The notes beneath the pieces are model-generated. The model was not told the DNA's origin. It was given only the letters and a program-made list of their open reading frames with translations, and did no database searches. The position numbers and the translations under genes were made by a program. Positions 50,014 to 61,560 of a stretch of DNA of 64,000 nucleotides are shown piece by piece (the stretch's first letter is position 1; every line of letters begins with the position of its first letter). The DNA comes from Bin5 sp965200685 (lineage in GTDB: Bacteria; Chloroflexota; Anaerolineae; Caldilineales; Caldilineaceae): assembly GCA_965200685.1 (NCBI GenBank), contig OZ241379.1, positions 3,100,001-3,164,000 of the forward strand, in the 5' to 3' direction.

Positions 50014-52635
50014 TTAGCGAAGCTGTCCACCTGTCGCTTTCTCAGCATTACGAATAATGCGCTGGCGCAGTCGGTTGACTTCCTTCTCGCTCAACCCGTG
50101 ATCAAGGCTTTGGTACGTGACCCGATAGGCTAGGGATTTGTGCCCGATGGGCAGAGGCTCTCCCCGGTAGATATCGAATAGTTCTACACGGGTGAGCAGA
50201 TCGCCACCGCCATTGATAATCGCATCCCGCAGTCGGCTTTGGGTCACATCTTCTGGCACCATAAATGCTAGGTCTTCGACCACAGGCGGATAGACGCTGA
50301 TCGGCATCATCTGTGAGATCCGCCAGCTCGGCTGCACGAACGGCCCGATGTGTATTTCCGCCAGGGCCACCCGTTCATTCCCCAAGCCAAAGGCGTTGCG
50401 GACTTTTGGATGCAATTCACCCAAAATCCCTAGACAAGCACCGTGCAGTGAAAGCAGGGCGCAACGCGGCCCGAAGCTGGCACTGTCAGGATGGGCACGA
50501 AACTGATAATCACTCTCGTGGAAGCCAAGCCGCTCCAGCATCGTTTCAATGATACCTTTCAGATCAAAGAAATCAAAAGACTCCGCCTCGCTTTCTGTGA
50601 GCGAGCTTGTAGGGGCCAAAAAATTCTCGTTCGTATTGGGATGGCGAGGGCCGCGCAGAGCAATGCACAGCCGCCGGTCCTCGGCCGGTAGTGTTTCATC
50701 ACCATCCTCCGGACGATAAACCCGCCCAATCTCAAAGATAGCCAGCCGTTGGGCGTATCGCTGGTTGTAGGCCAGGTTTTCCAACGCACTCACCATCATA
50801 TCCCGGCGCAGTACCTGTCGCTGCGGGGAGAGGGCGTTCGTCAACTCGATGAAGGGAGGCAATGGGGTATCTCTCTCCTCTGTCACCAGCAGTTTTCTGT
50901 GGTTTTCCGATGTGGTTAGCGTGTAGTTGACCGTATCCTGTAGGCCGCAACCGATAAGAATATCGCGGATATTTTCTTCAGTCTCAAGCACAGCATTGCG
51001 GCGTTGGGGAGGCAGGCCCGTATCTAACAGCGTCTCGCCTACCCGGTCATAGCCGACGACCCGCGCCACCTCTTCCGCTAGGTCGGCCGGCAGGGCAATA
51101 TCCAACCTGTGCCATGGTATGGTGACCTCGAGCACAGGTTCAGCGGTTGCATGGGCCAGCCCGAATGTCGCCTGTTCTGGCGCGCCTGCGGGCACAGTCT
51201 CCCGTTCCACAACTGCAAAGTCGAGCTTTTGTAGGGCCTCGCGGATCTGTGCCAACGACAGGTCTAGGCCCAAAAGGCGTTGGACATCGCTTTGGGAGGT
51301 GTAGACCGTCACCTCTGGTTGGGGTAGCGGGTAGGTATCGACAATACCCGGCACGACCCGGCCCCCGCTATACTGTTGCATGAGATGCGCGGCTCGGCGT
51401 GCAGCTATGGCGTTGAGGGTTGCCGGTATGCTACGGGTGAACCGATAACTGGCTTCGCTGTGTAGCCGCAGGGCTTGGGATGTCCGCCGGTTGTTGATGC
51501 CATCAAAGGTAGCCGATTCGAGCAGAATGTTGCGGGTCCCCTCATGGACTTCTGTGTCCGCGCCGCCCATCACCCCGGCAATGGCGATAGGGCCGGCCTT
51601 GTCTGTGATCAACAGCATCGACTCATCCAGCTTACGTACCTGTCCGTCCAAGGTTTTGATCTCCTCACCTGGGGCGGCAGTACGGACGATAATCGTCGGC
51701 TTTACGGGTTCTGCCTGGTGTGATTCTCCGCTGCCTTCCGCCCTAGCGACGAGCAGGTCGTAATCAAAGGCGTGGAGGGGCTGGCCCAATTCCAGCATCA
51801 CATAATTGGTGATGTCAACAATACTATTGATGGGCCGCATCCCGGCTTTTGTCAGCCGTTCCTGCATCCAGGCGGGGGAGGGCCCGACTGTTACATCGCG
51901 AATGAGCGTGCCGGTGAAGCGGTGACATAGGGTTGCATCAGCGATTTCGGCGACCAGATAATCTGCCGCGCTGTCGTCACCCTGCGCGCTATCCACATCT
52001 GCCGGCAGGTGCAACCTAGCGGTCGTCAGTGCCTGCACCTCTCTGGCGATGCCACACAGAGAAAGACAGCGGGCCATGTCCGGCGTCAGATCAATTTCCA
52101 GGATATCATCGCTCAGATAGGCCTGCATGGGCGTACCAACGGGCGCATCCTCTGGTAGGAGGAGGATACCTTCATGCTCTTCGCTCAGGCCCAGTTCTCG
52201 CTCAGAGCAGATCATGCCTCGGGATTCGATACCACGGATTTTCGCCTTTTTCAGCTTTGTCAGCGGGCGCGGCCGTTGATCGCTATAGGCATTGACCAGC
52301 AGAGACCCTTCGCGCGCGAAGGCCACTTTGAGAACCGGCAGATTCCCTGCCTCCACTGAGCGGCCTTTGAATTTGAATAGATTGGGCGCGCCGGTTACGA
52401 CCCGTTGGGGCGCATCCATACTGTGGACCACATCGACCAATACAAGCCGGTCTGCATTCGGGTGGGGGGCCACGGCCACCACTTGACCGACGACGATTTT
52501 GTCCGGCTCCCACCAGTCCCCGGTGCGGGTTATGCCCACCTCTTCTAAGCCAGCTAGAGTCAGCCGTTCCGCCAGCTCAAGGGTGGACAGGGGAATGTCT
52601 ACATATTCTTTTAGCCAAGATAAAGGGACAAGCAT
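50014..52635 (-). CDS. pheT: phenylalanyl-tRNA synthetase beta subunit
   Basis: This 873-residue PheT begins MLVPLSWLKEYVDI. It has the EMAP/tRNA-binding fold (residues about 40-170, VGQVVAVAPHPNADRL), the B3/B4 editing region (about 230-430), the B5 domain (about 450-530), the catalytic-like core (RRDMMVSALENLAYNQRY), and a C-terminal ferredoxin-fold anticodon-binding domain (VYPPVVEDLAFMVPEDV ... LAYRVTYQSLDHGLSEKEVN). It charges tRNA-Phe together with PheS, which is not adjacent here. It is slightly longer than the usual 800 residues. Confidence 0.95.
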   Translation of the reverse strand: MLVPLSWLKEYVDIPLSTLELAERLTLAGLEEVGITRTGDWWEPDKIVVGQVVAVAPHPNADRLVLVDVVHSMDAPQRVVTGAPNLFKFKGRSVEAGNLPVLKVAFAREGSLLVNAYSDQRPRPLTKLKKAKIRGIESRGMICSERELGLSEEHEGILLLPEDAPVGTPMQAYLSDDILEIDLTPDMARCLSLCGIAREVQALTTARLHLPADVDSAQGDDSAADYLVAEIADATLCHRFTGTLIRDVTVGPSPAWMQERLTKAGMRPINSIVDITNYVMLELGQPLHAFDYDLLVARAEGSGESHQAEPVKPTIIVRTAAPGEEIKTLDGQVRKLDESMLLITDKAGPIAIAGVMGGADTEVHEGTRNILLESATFDGINNRRTSQALRLHSEASYRFTRSIPATLNAIAARRAAHLMQQYSGGRVVPGIVDTYPLPQPEVTVYTSQSDVQRLLGLDLSLAQIREALQKLDFAVVERETVPAGAPEQATFGLAHATAEPVLEVTIPWHRLDIALPADLAEEVARVVGYDRVGETLLDTGLPPQRRNAVLETEENIRDILIGCGLQDTVNYTLTTSENHRKLLVTEERDTPLPPFIELTNALSPQRQVLRRDMMVSALENLAYNQRYAQRLAIFEIGRVYRPEDGDETLPAEDRRLCIALRGPRHPNTNENFLAPTSSLTESEAESFDFFDLKGIIETMLERLGFHESDYQFRAHPDSASFGPRCALLSLHGACLGILGELHPKVRNAFGLGNERVALAEIHIGPFVQPSWRISQMMPISVYPPVVEDLAFMVPEDVTQSRLRDAIINGGGDLLTRVELFDIYRGEPLPIGHKSLAYRVTYQSLDHGLSEKEVNRLRQRIIRNAEKATGGQLR

Positions 52636-52745
52636 GTTGTTCTCTCATTTGCGTGAAATTGCGAACACCAGTGGCAAGCAATTCGTGCATTGCTCACCAC
52701 GGACCACTATGATTTTATCAAATTATGTTGTGAATGTAGCGTTTT

Positions 52746-53390
52746 TTACTGCAAAGGCGCGGCGCACGTCAATGCCTTGTAGACAAGGTCATGGGCCAGT
52801 GATCTCCAGTACCCCCAGTAGCGCCGTTCGTGGGTAAGTCTTCGCAGGGATTGCGCGACGCTGGCGAGCTCGTGAACAGGGACCGTGCAATAGCCTGCGA
52901 TCTCCTCTGTGTCAGTGGGACATAGCTGCCGGCTTTGACTCTCCAGATAGAAGATATAGCTGACAAAGGGAATACTGGTTCCTTCGCATAGAAAACGCGA
53001 CTCTATGATACCGAGGAAGCGACGCAGTAAAACTGGCTGGCCGGTCTCCTCGGATATCTCCCGGAACAACGCATCTTCGATGGCCTCGTTCGGCTCAATG
53101 CCACCGGTTGGCAGGCGATAGATTGGGATCTCGTAACGATGTTTTGTGTGGAGCAGAATCTCGCCATTGGGCTGGCGAATGGCGAAAACAACTTCTCCTC
53201 TCCGATCTGGATTCTGCCGCCAGCGATATGCTCGCAAAGTCTCATCTGTTTCAATGAAATAACGGCAGCGAAGTGGCTTCCCGTATTTGGTGGCGAGAAC
53301 ACAGATATCCAGTGGGTCGATCGCGGATACTGTCGAGTCAGACCCGTGCGTAGCCGACTCCAAAATATACCCCCTGTTCAGGTTTGGCAA
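52746..53390 (-). CDS. Nudix hydrolase
   Basis: This 214-residue protein carries a perfect Nudix box: GGIEPNEAIEDALFREISEE followed by TGQ, matching G-x5-E-x7-R-E-U-x-E-E-x-G-U. Upstream lies VVFAIRQPNGEILLHTKHR and downstream FLGIIES, in the expected fold order. The substrate (a nucleoside diphosphate derivative or ADP-ribose-like compound) is not apparent. The first 40 residues are not part of the domain, so the real start may be further inside. Confidence 0.88.
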   Translation of the reverse strand: MPNLNRGYILESATHGSDSTVSAIDPLDICVLATKYGKPLRCRYFIETDETLRAYRWRQNPDRRGEVVFAIRQPNGEILLHTKHRYEIPIYRLPTGGIEPNEAIEDALFREISEETGQPVLLRRFLGIIESRFLCEGTSIPFVSYIFYLESQSRQLCPTDTEEIAGYCTVPVHELASVAQSLRRLTHERRYWGYWRSLAHDLVYKALTCAAPLQ

Positions 53391-53433
53391 AAATTCAAGC
53401 GATGATAGGGATTCATAACATATTCCCTATGAA

Positions 53434-55336
<1,903 letters not shown>

Positions 55337-55347
<11 letters not shown>

Positions 55348-56926
55348 ACAACACCACTTTGTCATCACGTCCGTTTTGTAAGGGCAGGCGCCTGCCATCT
55401 TGCCAGTTGTAGAATCCGAAATAGTAGCGTAGATTGGCCTGAGCGGGAGAGACCGGCAGGTCAAGGGTATAAGTGTTGGTGAAGATCTGGCCGGGCTGCC
55501 AGGCTGTGGCCGGGCTGTTGAGGAGCGGCTGCTGGTCCAATTGGGCGCGTATCTCATAAGCTGCGCCATCTTCGGATGTCAATGCCTGCAAAAAAATATG
55601 ATAGTCAAAAGGCAAGGGGCGCAGGGGTTGCCAGACAGCCTCCATGATTGCTTGATCTGTGGTTTCGGTCAGATGGACTTCCAGCAGGACCAGATCCGCG
55701 TTTGCTCCGAAAACGGCGACAGGGGCCTCCGGCGGTGTATAGGCGGTAAATTTTGCTGTCAGGTAAGGGCTGCTGCTCAGGAGGACAAGACCAGCCAGAA
55801 CCCCCCAATAGTCGTAGCGGGCCAGGGGCGACACCAGTGTTGGTAGGCTACCAGACAACGCGGCCAGAAATGGTAAAGCCGGCAGCAGTACTTGCCAGGG
55901 ATAGGTTAGGAGTCGGTCTCCGTTGGTGAACTGCCACAGGAGATCGCTGCCCCGCGTACTCAGCAATAGGCCCAGCAGCACGAAGCCGCCACAGAAGATC
56001 AGGAGCCGGTCATACCTATCGAACTGCTGTGGCCTGTGGTGTTGGGCTGCATTGGTCACAGAGGTTTGGCGTCCTCGCAGCCAGAGCCAGATGGCCAGCA
56101 GGCCGAATATGACCGGCACAAAGCCGAGCTGAAACGGGTATCCGTCCTGCCGGCCAAGTGCCAAGAACTGGAACAGAGAGACGAAATGTGCGGCAAAGGA
56201 TTCTGGCGCAGGCCCGGAGATGTCTCGTAGCGAGAGAAGGCTAAACCCACCGGCCATACTGCTGACAGTGACAGCAATGACACTGAGAGAGTCCCGCTCC
56301 ACAACTAAGGTATACAACATCAGGGCTGCGCTGGCGAAGACAGCCAGCCCGGCCTGGGTGCGCCAGATCCACAAAATGGCGATAACGGCTACACCGATGG
56401 AGGCAGGATTGCGGCCCGACGCATAGTGGCTGATGCCGGCCAAAGCAAGCGGTAGGAGGGTCAGTACAAGCGTATCGGCCGCGCTCCCACGGATGTAGAC
56501 GGTTGCTAGAAATGGCGGTAACACCACGTACAGCAGCGCAGCTAACCCTGCAGAGCGGTCCCCGCTAAAATTACGTAGCCAGCCGTAGACGCTCAGGCCG
56601 CCTGCCAGAAATGCCAGCATAAACAGAGTCCGCACGGCCATCACCGGGTCCATGCCTGCTGCAAGCAGCGGGCGAACCGACAGAAAAGTAGCACTGCCTG
56701 TCCCGCGCCAGAGATCCGGCACAGTGGCAATCGGGGCAACTGGGTTGAGAAATTGGGCGTTGAAGACAGGCGCAAATCCTTCTAGGCTTTCCCAATAGCC
56801 GGGATACATAGCTGGGGCTGCAGCCAACAGAACGCCAAGCAAAGTCACCCACAGCCCGAGCGAACTGTAGGGGCCTGTGGCTTGTGGCCTATGGCCAGTA
56901 ACTGCTACTGGTGGTTGGGTTTCCAC
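55337..56926 (-). CDS. multispanning membrane protein (PTPS-related / GT-C-like) 1
   Basis: This 529-residue membrane protein has a similar plan: an N-terminal span (LWVTLLGVLLAAAPAMYPGY), a first large loop with FNAQFLNPVAPIATVPDLWR, about nine further spans, and a soluble C-terminal part containing the ALTSEDGAAYEIRAQLDQQP segment. It precedes and overlaps the second membrane protein gene, so the pair probably acts together in the membrane, for example in transfer of lipid-linked sugars; that is inference from fold resemblance only. Confidence 0.72.
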
Positions 56927-56964
56927 TGGTGTTTGGGTCCCCGGTCACTGATGCCTAGTGTTGG

Positions 56965-57549
56965 TCAGCGATGGTCCAGATCTTCGGCGATAAGGGCTTG
57001 GGCCTGTACTGGATCGAGGATCACGCCGCCGCCTTCGGCACCACCGGGATCGACAACACCCTTGACAAGGCCCTGTCTCAGTTCCTGCCTGCGCTGCTTG
57101 AGTGCTTCTACTTCCACAAGCTGTAGGCCATAGCGGTTCTCCGGGTGGAGGAGTGTGTCGATAAGATGGATTCCGATCTGTTGTCCTAGAGAGCGGTCGT
57201 TGTGGAACGTTTTCCAGGGAGTGGGTGCGTGGGCTAGGCGTAGAAATCCCTGCCCAGCTTGGGTGCGGCTTCCTGCCAGCTTCAGCGGCATGATCACCCT
57301 CTCTAGGCGCAAGGCAAGCTGCCATTCAGCCCCGGATGGCGCGGTGATGTCCCGCCCTAGGAGAAAATAGACCCGATCTACATTGCTGATCAGTTCAAAG
57401 AGCGTGTCGTAATCGACCCCATCCACCGGACTACGCCGAACTTCGGCCCCCACTTGAACCGGCAATTCGGCCAGAATGCGCCCAATGAGGGCTCGTTCAT
57501 GTTCCAAGTCTTTGGTTGCACTGACGAAGATGCGAAGTTTTTCAGCCAT
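56965..57549 (-). CDS. hypothetical protein with DUF4062/TIR-like start
   Basis: This 194-residue protein begins KLRIFVSATKDLEHERALIG, the pattern of DUF4062 and other TIR-like nucleotide-fold proteins (K-x-F-V-S-S/A-T-x-D-L-x-x-E-R). The middle reads VYFLLGRDITAPSGAEWQLAL, a typical second strand and loop with a Glu. The C-terminal part is mostly helical and Gly-rich. The function is unknown. A role in signalling or defence is possible for the fold, but no defence genes surround it. Confidence 0.6.
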   Translation of the reverse strand: MAEKLRIFVSATKDLEHERALIGRILAELPVQVGAEVRRSPVDGVDYDTLFELISNVDRVYFLLGRDITAPSGAEWQLALRLERVIMPLKLAGSRTQAGQGFLRLAHAPTPWKTFHNDRSLGQQIGIHLIDTLLHPENRYGLQLVEVEALKQRRQELRQGLVKGVVDPGGAEGGGVILDPVQAQALIAEDLDHR

Positions 57550-57628
57550 TTCTAATGTTACAGTTCGTTACAAAAGGAAAGATGCCTCTATTCTCTCTGA
57601 TTTTCTGTAAAAATGCCAGAATGTCACA

Positions 57629-57660
57629 CTCAGGGGCCAGCACCATGCCAGGCCCCTGAG
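57629..57660. terminator. 10-bp stem 3' of gmd
   Basis: CTCAGGGGCC (57629-57638) pairs with GGCCCCTGAG (57651-57660) across a 12-base loop, seven bases beyond the gmd stop. No T-run follows on either strand, so termination would not be of the classical kind. Confidence 0.5.
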
Positions 57661-57666
57661 CATTGG

Positions 57667-58656
57667 TCACACTGTGAGGGCGGCAGCTTGCTTCAACTGC
57701 CGTTCCCAGTATTCAAGATCGGCCTTGACCATCAGCCGTACCAGATCCCCAAAGGTGATGGTCGGCTCCCAGCCGAGTTGGTGCCCAGCTTTTGAGGCAT
57801 CGCCGACTAGCAGATCGACTTCGGCCGGGCGATAGAAGCGGTCGTCTTGGACCACGAACTCCTGCCAGTCGAGATCCACAGAATGGAACGCTTCCTCAAC
57901 GAACTCTCGGACGCTGTGGGTTTCATTGGTGGCAATTACATAATCATCCGCTTCATCTTGCTGGAGCATCAGCCACATAGCACGCACATAATCCGGGGCA
58001 TAGCCCCAGTCCCGACGGGATTCCAGATTGCCCAAGCGCAGCTCCTGGTCCAAGCCGAGTTTGATGCGGGCCACGCCATTTGTGATCTTATGGGTTACGA
58101 ACTCCAGCCCGCGCCGAGGGCTCTCATGGTTGAAAAGAATACCGGAACAGGCAAAGATGTCGTAGCTTTCTCGATAATTTACCGTAATCCAGTGGCCGTA
58201 GAGCTTGGCTACACCGTAGGGGCTGCGAGGATAGAAGGGTGTGCGCTCGGTCTGGGGCACTTCCTGAACTTTGCCGAACATTTCACTGCTGCTGGCCTGA
58301 TAAAAACGGATCGACGGATCCACCACCCGGATGGCATCCAACACACGGGTGACCCCAAGAGCAGTAAATTCACCCGTCAGCACCGGTTGGTTAAAACTGG
58401 TGGGTATGAAACTCTGGGAGGCCAAATTGTATACCTCTTGCGGACGGTACTCCTGTAAAATACTGATGAGGCTCATCTGGTCCAGCAGATCACCTTGGAC
58501 GATTTCGATTGCATTCTGGATGTGTTGGATGCGGTCGAAATTCACTGTGCTTGTGCGGCGCACCATTCCGATAACAGTATACCCCTGCTGCAGAAGAAAG
58601 TCGGCCAGATAGCTGCCGTCCTGGCCAGTGACGCCGGTGATCAAAGCGGTGGACAT
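57667..58656 (-). CDS. gmd: GDP-mannose 4,6-dehydratase
   Basis: This 329-residue short-chain dehydratase has ALITGVTGQDGSYLA for NAD(P) binding, ASSSEMFGKVQEVPQTE with the Ser-Ser-Glu active site, YGVAKLYGHW (Tyr-x3-Lys), and NHESPRRG plus LGNLESRRDWGYAPDYV for GDP-mannose binding. It makes GDP-4-keto-6-deoxymannose, the precursor of GDP-fucose, GDP-rhamnose and others. ATG 58656 is preferred because AAGGAG lies eight bases upstream; a second ATG six bases earlier is only two bases from that site. The following enzyme of a 6-deoxy sugar path is not adjacent. Confidence 0.93.
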   Translation of the reverse strand: MSTALITGVTGQDGSYLADFLLQQGYTVIGMVRRTSTVNFDRIQHIQNAIEIVQGDLLDQMSLISILQEYRPQEVYNLASQSFIPTSFNQPVLTGEFTALGVTRVLDAIRVVDPSIRFYQASSSEMFGKVQEVPQTERTPFYPRSPYGVAKLYGHWITVNYRESYDIFACSGILFNHESPRRGLEFVTHKITNGVARIKLGLDQELRLGNLESRRDWGYAPDYVRAMWLMLQQDEADDYVIATNETHSVREFVEEAFHSVDLDWQEFVVQDDRFYRPAEVDLLVGDASKAGHQLGWEPTITFGDLVRLMVKADLEYWERQLKQAAALTV

Positions 58657-58717
58657 ACACATGGCTCCTTATACGCACAAGAGGCCCCACCGTAGATAGG
58701 GCGGGCACGCCTCCTAG

Positions 58718-58735
58718 AAATCCTGATTCAGACAA
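58718..58735. repeat. solo copy of the array end motif
   Basis: AAATCCTGATTCAGACAA is identical to the right-end motif of the repeat blocks near 10060 and 11160, in the leader region of gmd. Confidence 0.6.
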
Positions 58736-58798
58736 TGGCAGATGGTACAGAGGAATAGTATAGCAGAATCATAGGCGATAGAACGAATTAGACCGAGG

Positions 58799-58855
58799 TT
58801 GATTCTTCTTCGCCTACAATGGTATACTACTACTGCAGTTTTTGGTAACTGCAGT
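58799..58855 (+). promoter_or_regulatory. promoter with two ACTGCAGT palindromes upstream of the epimerase
   Basis: TTGATT (58799-58804), an 18-base spacer and TATACT (58823-58828) form a promoter. Immediately after it ACTGCAGTT (58832-58840), six bases, and AACTGCAGT (58847-58855) form a 9-bp inverted repeat around the expected transcription start. This looks like an operator. Confidence 0.65.
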
Positions 58856-58885
58856 GTGCTGGCAACGAAACCTTGAGATTTGTCA

Positions 58886-59872
58886 ATGCGTATACTGATT
58901 ACAGGCGGTGCTGGTTTTATTGGTGGCCATCTGGCCAATCGGCTGTTTGAAGCAGGGCATTCTGTCCGCATCCTTGATGACCTGCGTAGTGCTGATCCCT
59001 CCCGCTTGCATCCCGCCATCTACCTGAAACGCGGTGATACTAGGGATGTGCCAACTCTCTGGACTGTATTACAGGGGGTCGATGTGGTCTTTCATGTAGC
59101 GGCTCTGGTAAGCCTGCCAGCATCGGTCCTCTATCCCGGCGACTACAATTCCGTCAATGTTGGCGGAACAGTGGCATTGTTGGAGGCATGCCGGGATGTG
59201 GGGGTAGGGCGCGTGGTTCTGGCTTCTAGCGCAACCGTGTATGGAGATCAGACATCTCAACCGGTCTCTGAATCGGCCCCTGTGCATCCAGAGGTACCCT
59301 ACGCGGTCAGCAAAGTGGCCGCGGAGCACTATCTATTTTCACTCGGTCTCCTGGCCGGCTTTGAGTCGGTGAGCCTACGTATCTTCAATGCCTATGGGCC
59401 GGGGCAATTGCTCCCACCGACCCATGCACCTGTGATCCCATATATGATGAGTCAAGTGATACAGGGCGGTTCTGTCATTATTTACGGCGATGGCCATCAA
59501 ACCCGGGATTTTGTCTACATTGACGATGTGGTGGATTCGTTGGTGGCTGCTGCTTCTGCCAAGGCTGTGGATCAGCAGATCATCAATATCGGCAGGGGTG
59601 TGGAGACATCAATGAATGCGCTGGTAGCCGAGATCGGGGAGGTTACGGGCAAGACACCCCGCCCACTACACAATCGGGAGATCGACAGAGGTGTCCGTCG
59701 TTTGGTGGCAGATATCAGCCGGGCCGGGCAGTTGTTAGGATATAGACCGCAGGTCTCTCTGCAGGAGGGTTTGCAAAAACTCTACAAATTCGATCCCCTC
59801 TTCCATCGAGCCAGTATGCAGCCACCTGCTCACACGCATCTGCCTGGTTTTGCCATAGGATATCCCCACTAG
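58886..59872 (+). CDS. NAD-dependent epimerase/dehydratase
   Basis: This 328-residue extended short-chain protein begins MRILITGGAGFIGGHLANRL (NAD motif). It has ASSATVYGD, YAVSKVAAEHY with the Tyr-x3-Lys pair, RIFNAYGPGQ, and the GDGHQTRDFVYIDD block of sugar-nucleotide epimerases of the GalE/WbpP type. It probably inverts a UDP-sugar for surface glycan assembly. ATG 58886 is the natural start; the TTG at 58880 lacks support. It is divergent from gmd, with a promoter carrying two palindromes. Confidence 0.9.
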   Translation: MRILITGGAGFIGGHLANRLFEAGHSVRILDDLRSADPSRLHPAIYLKRGDTRDVPTLWTVLQGVDVVFHVAALVSLPASVLYPGDYNSVNVGGTVALLEACRDVGVGRVVLASSATVYGDQTSQPVSESAPVHPEVPYAVSKVAAEHYLFSLGLLAGFESVSLRIFNAYGPGQLLPPTHAPVIPYMMSQVIQGGSVIIYGDGHQTRDFVYIDDVVDSLVAAASAKAVDQQIINIGRGVETSMNALVAEIGEVTGKTPRPLHNREIDRGVRRLVADISRAGQLLGYRPQVSLQEGLQKLYKFDPLFHRASMQPPAHTHLPGFAIGYPH

Positions 59873-59882
59873 GCTGTTACAT

Positions 59883-60995
59883 ATGAAGAGGTTCCAGCAA
59901 CGAAATCTTCACAAGCTGGTCGTCGCTACTCTCTTTCTCACGTTGGTCCTGGCTGCCTGTACCCGGGAAGCTCGTCTGAACAGCTATCTCCAGGAGAACC
60001 GCATCTGGTTGAATCTCCCTGCTTCTGACGATGATCGACCGGTTCGCTTTGAGGTTGCGCCGGGCCTCCCGGCCCGAACAATTGCCGAACAACTGGCGGC
60101 GGCCCGTCTGATCAGAGACGCCCAGCTATTTGAGGCCTATGTGCGGGCAAGCGGCGTGGCCCATCGTCTAGAAGCCGGCACATATATCCTGCATGCTAAG
60201 ATGACACCTGTGCAGATTGCCGAAATCCTGCAGAATTCACAGGCCGCCGAGATCCGCATCACCATTCCCGAAGGATGGCGGCTGGAACAGATCGCCGATT
60301 CTTTGGACGCTGGCGGTCTGCTTGATGGCCAGGAATACCGGCGTAGGGTAGAAAATGTTGACCTCAGGGGCCTAGAGACAGAACGCTGGCCGTTCCTGAA
60401 CACCCGGCCTGCGGGCACAAGCCTAGAAGGATACCTTTTCCCCGACACCTATCATCTCCCGCTGGATGGGCCGCTAGCTGCCGCTCTGATCTCGCGGCAG
60501 CTTGATACATTTGCCAGCCGCATTCTGCCGCTGTACCAGCAGGCGGCCGCCGCTGACAGCACGATACCGGACCTGTACAGTGCCCTAGTGTTGGCCAGCA
60601 TCGTTGAACGGGAAGCTGTCATAGCAGCAGAGCGTCCAGTCATCGCCGGCGTGTATTTGAATCGGCTGACGATTGGCATGAACCTAGAAGCTGACCCGAC
60701 GGTGCAGTACGCCATGGGCTACCAGCAGGAGAGTGGCCAATGGTGGAAGACACCGGTCTTTTTGGAAGAATATGAGCACGTAGACAGCCCGTACAACACA
60801 TATCGTTACCCAGGGATCCCCCCTGGCCCTATCGCCAACCCCGGTGTTGATTCATTCCAGGCGGTTCTGTACCCAACGCAGCATGACTATCTCTACTTTG
60901 TCGCCTCAGCGGATAAGAATGGCAGCCATGTCTTCGCCCAGACATACGCCGAACATCTAGAGAATGTACGCCGCTATTACACCAATGGTCAGTGA
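59883..60995 (+). CDS. mltG: endolytic transglycosylase MltG-like lipoprotein
   Basis: This 370-residue protein is of the YceG/MltG family. An N-terminal lipoprotein-like signal (VVATLFLTLVLAAC, Cys26) takes the place of the usual transmembrane anchor. A LysM-like part (about 55-130) follows, then the catalytic domain with ALVLASIVEREA (Glu242 the likely catalytic acid), MNLEADPTVQYAMG and SPYNTYRYPGIPPGPIANPG. It cuts nascent peptidoglycan chains and so sets glycan length. It starts ten bases after the epimerase gene. Confidence 0.9.
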   Translation: MKRFQQRNLHKLVVATLFLTLVLAACTREARLNSYLQENRIWLNLPASDDDRPVRFEVAPGLPARTIAEQLAAARLIRDAQLFEAYVRASGVAHRLEAGTYILHAKMTPVQIAEILQNSQAAEIRITIPEGWRLEQIADSLDAGGLLDGQEYRRRVENVDLRGLETERWPFLNTRPAGTSLEGYLFPDTYHLPLDGPLAAALISRQLDTFASRILPLYQQAAAADSTIPDLYSALVLASIVEREAVIAAERPVIAGVYLNRLTIGMNLEADPTVQYAMGYQQESGQWWKTPVFLEEYEHVDSPYNTYRYPGIPPGPIANPGVDSFQAVLYPTQHDYLYFVASADKNGSHVFAQTYAEHLENVRRYYTNGQ

Positions 60996-61051
60996 CCGAT
61001 AGCCAGTGCCTCGTAAAACTCAGCTCCACTGTCGTTCACAGGCGACAGACC

Positions 61052-61091
61052 ACTGCAGTTATTGACAAGCAGGGAGTGGATTTCCTACAAT
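61052..61091 (+). promoter_or_regulatory. tRNA-Leu promoter with ACTGCAGT box
   Basis: TTGACA (61062-61067), an 18-base spacer, TACAAT (61086-61091); transcription would start about eight bases before the tRNA. ACTGCAGT (61052-61059) touches the upstream side of the -35 box. Confidence 0.75.
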
Positions 61092-61105
61092 GTAACAGAA
61101 GGTTA

Positions 61106-61188
<83 letters not shown>

Positions 61189-61235
61189 CACATGACTTTG
61201 ATTTCTTCTGTTCTGGATGTTCTATCAAAAATTCG

Positions 61236-61291
61236 ATCAGGATTTACAGGAACCAAATCAGGATACGTAAAATCTTGATGCCAGACAAGGT
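61236..61291. repeat. degenerate relic of the array repeat
   Basis: ATCAGGATTTACAGG followed about 45 bases later by GCCAGACAAGGTTT resembles the two end motifs of the repeat family at 9.7-11.2 kb, but with several changes. It lies between the tRNA and the copper genes. Confidence 0.45.
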
Positions 61292-61309
61292 TTCAAGGAA
61301 AGGGACTAA

Positions 61310-61519
61310 ATGAGCAGCAAAACGTTCTTCGTACCGAATATCAGTTGCAGTCACTGCACACATGCCATTGAGCTGGAACTGAGCGAACTGGCCGGTATCC
61401 AGTCGGTGAAAGCGGAAGAGGAATCCAAACAAGTGACCGTCACCTGGGCTGCCCCGGCAGATTGGGCCCAGATCGAAGCACTCCTCACGGAGATTGACTA
61501 CCCGCCCATGGGTATGTAA
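61310..61519 (+). CDS. heavy-metal-associated domain protein (CopZ-like)
   Basis: This 69-residue single HMA domain has the metal motif ISCSHCTHAIE (C-x2-C) near residue 12 and the usual alternating strand pattern (VKAEEESKQVTVTW). It is likely a cytoplasmic copper chaperone delivering Cu(I) to the ATPase encoded 41 bases downstream. The Met of the standard M-x-C-x2-C motif is replaced by Ile. Confidence 0.85.
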   Translation: MSSKTFFVPNISCSHCTHAIELELSELAGIQSVKAEEESKQVTVTWAAPADWAQIEALLTEIDYPPMGM

Positions 61520-61560
61520 CGACAGGGGCCTGTGGGGTTGGATTTTCACTGATATTTCCT

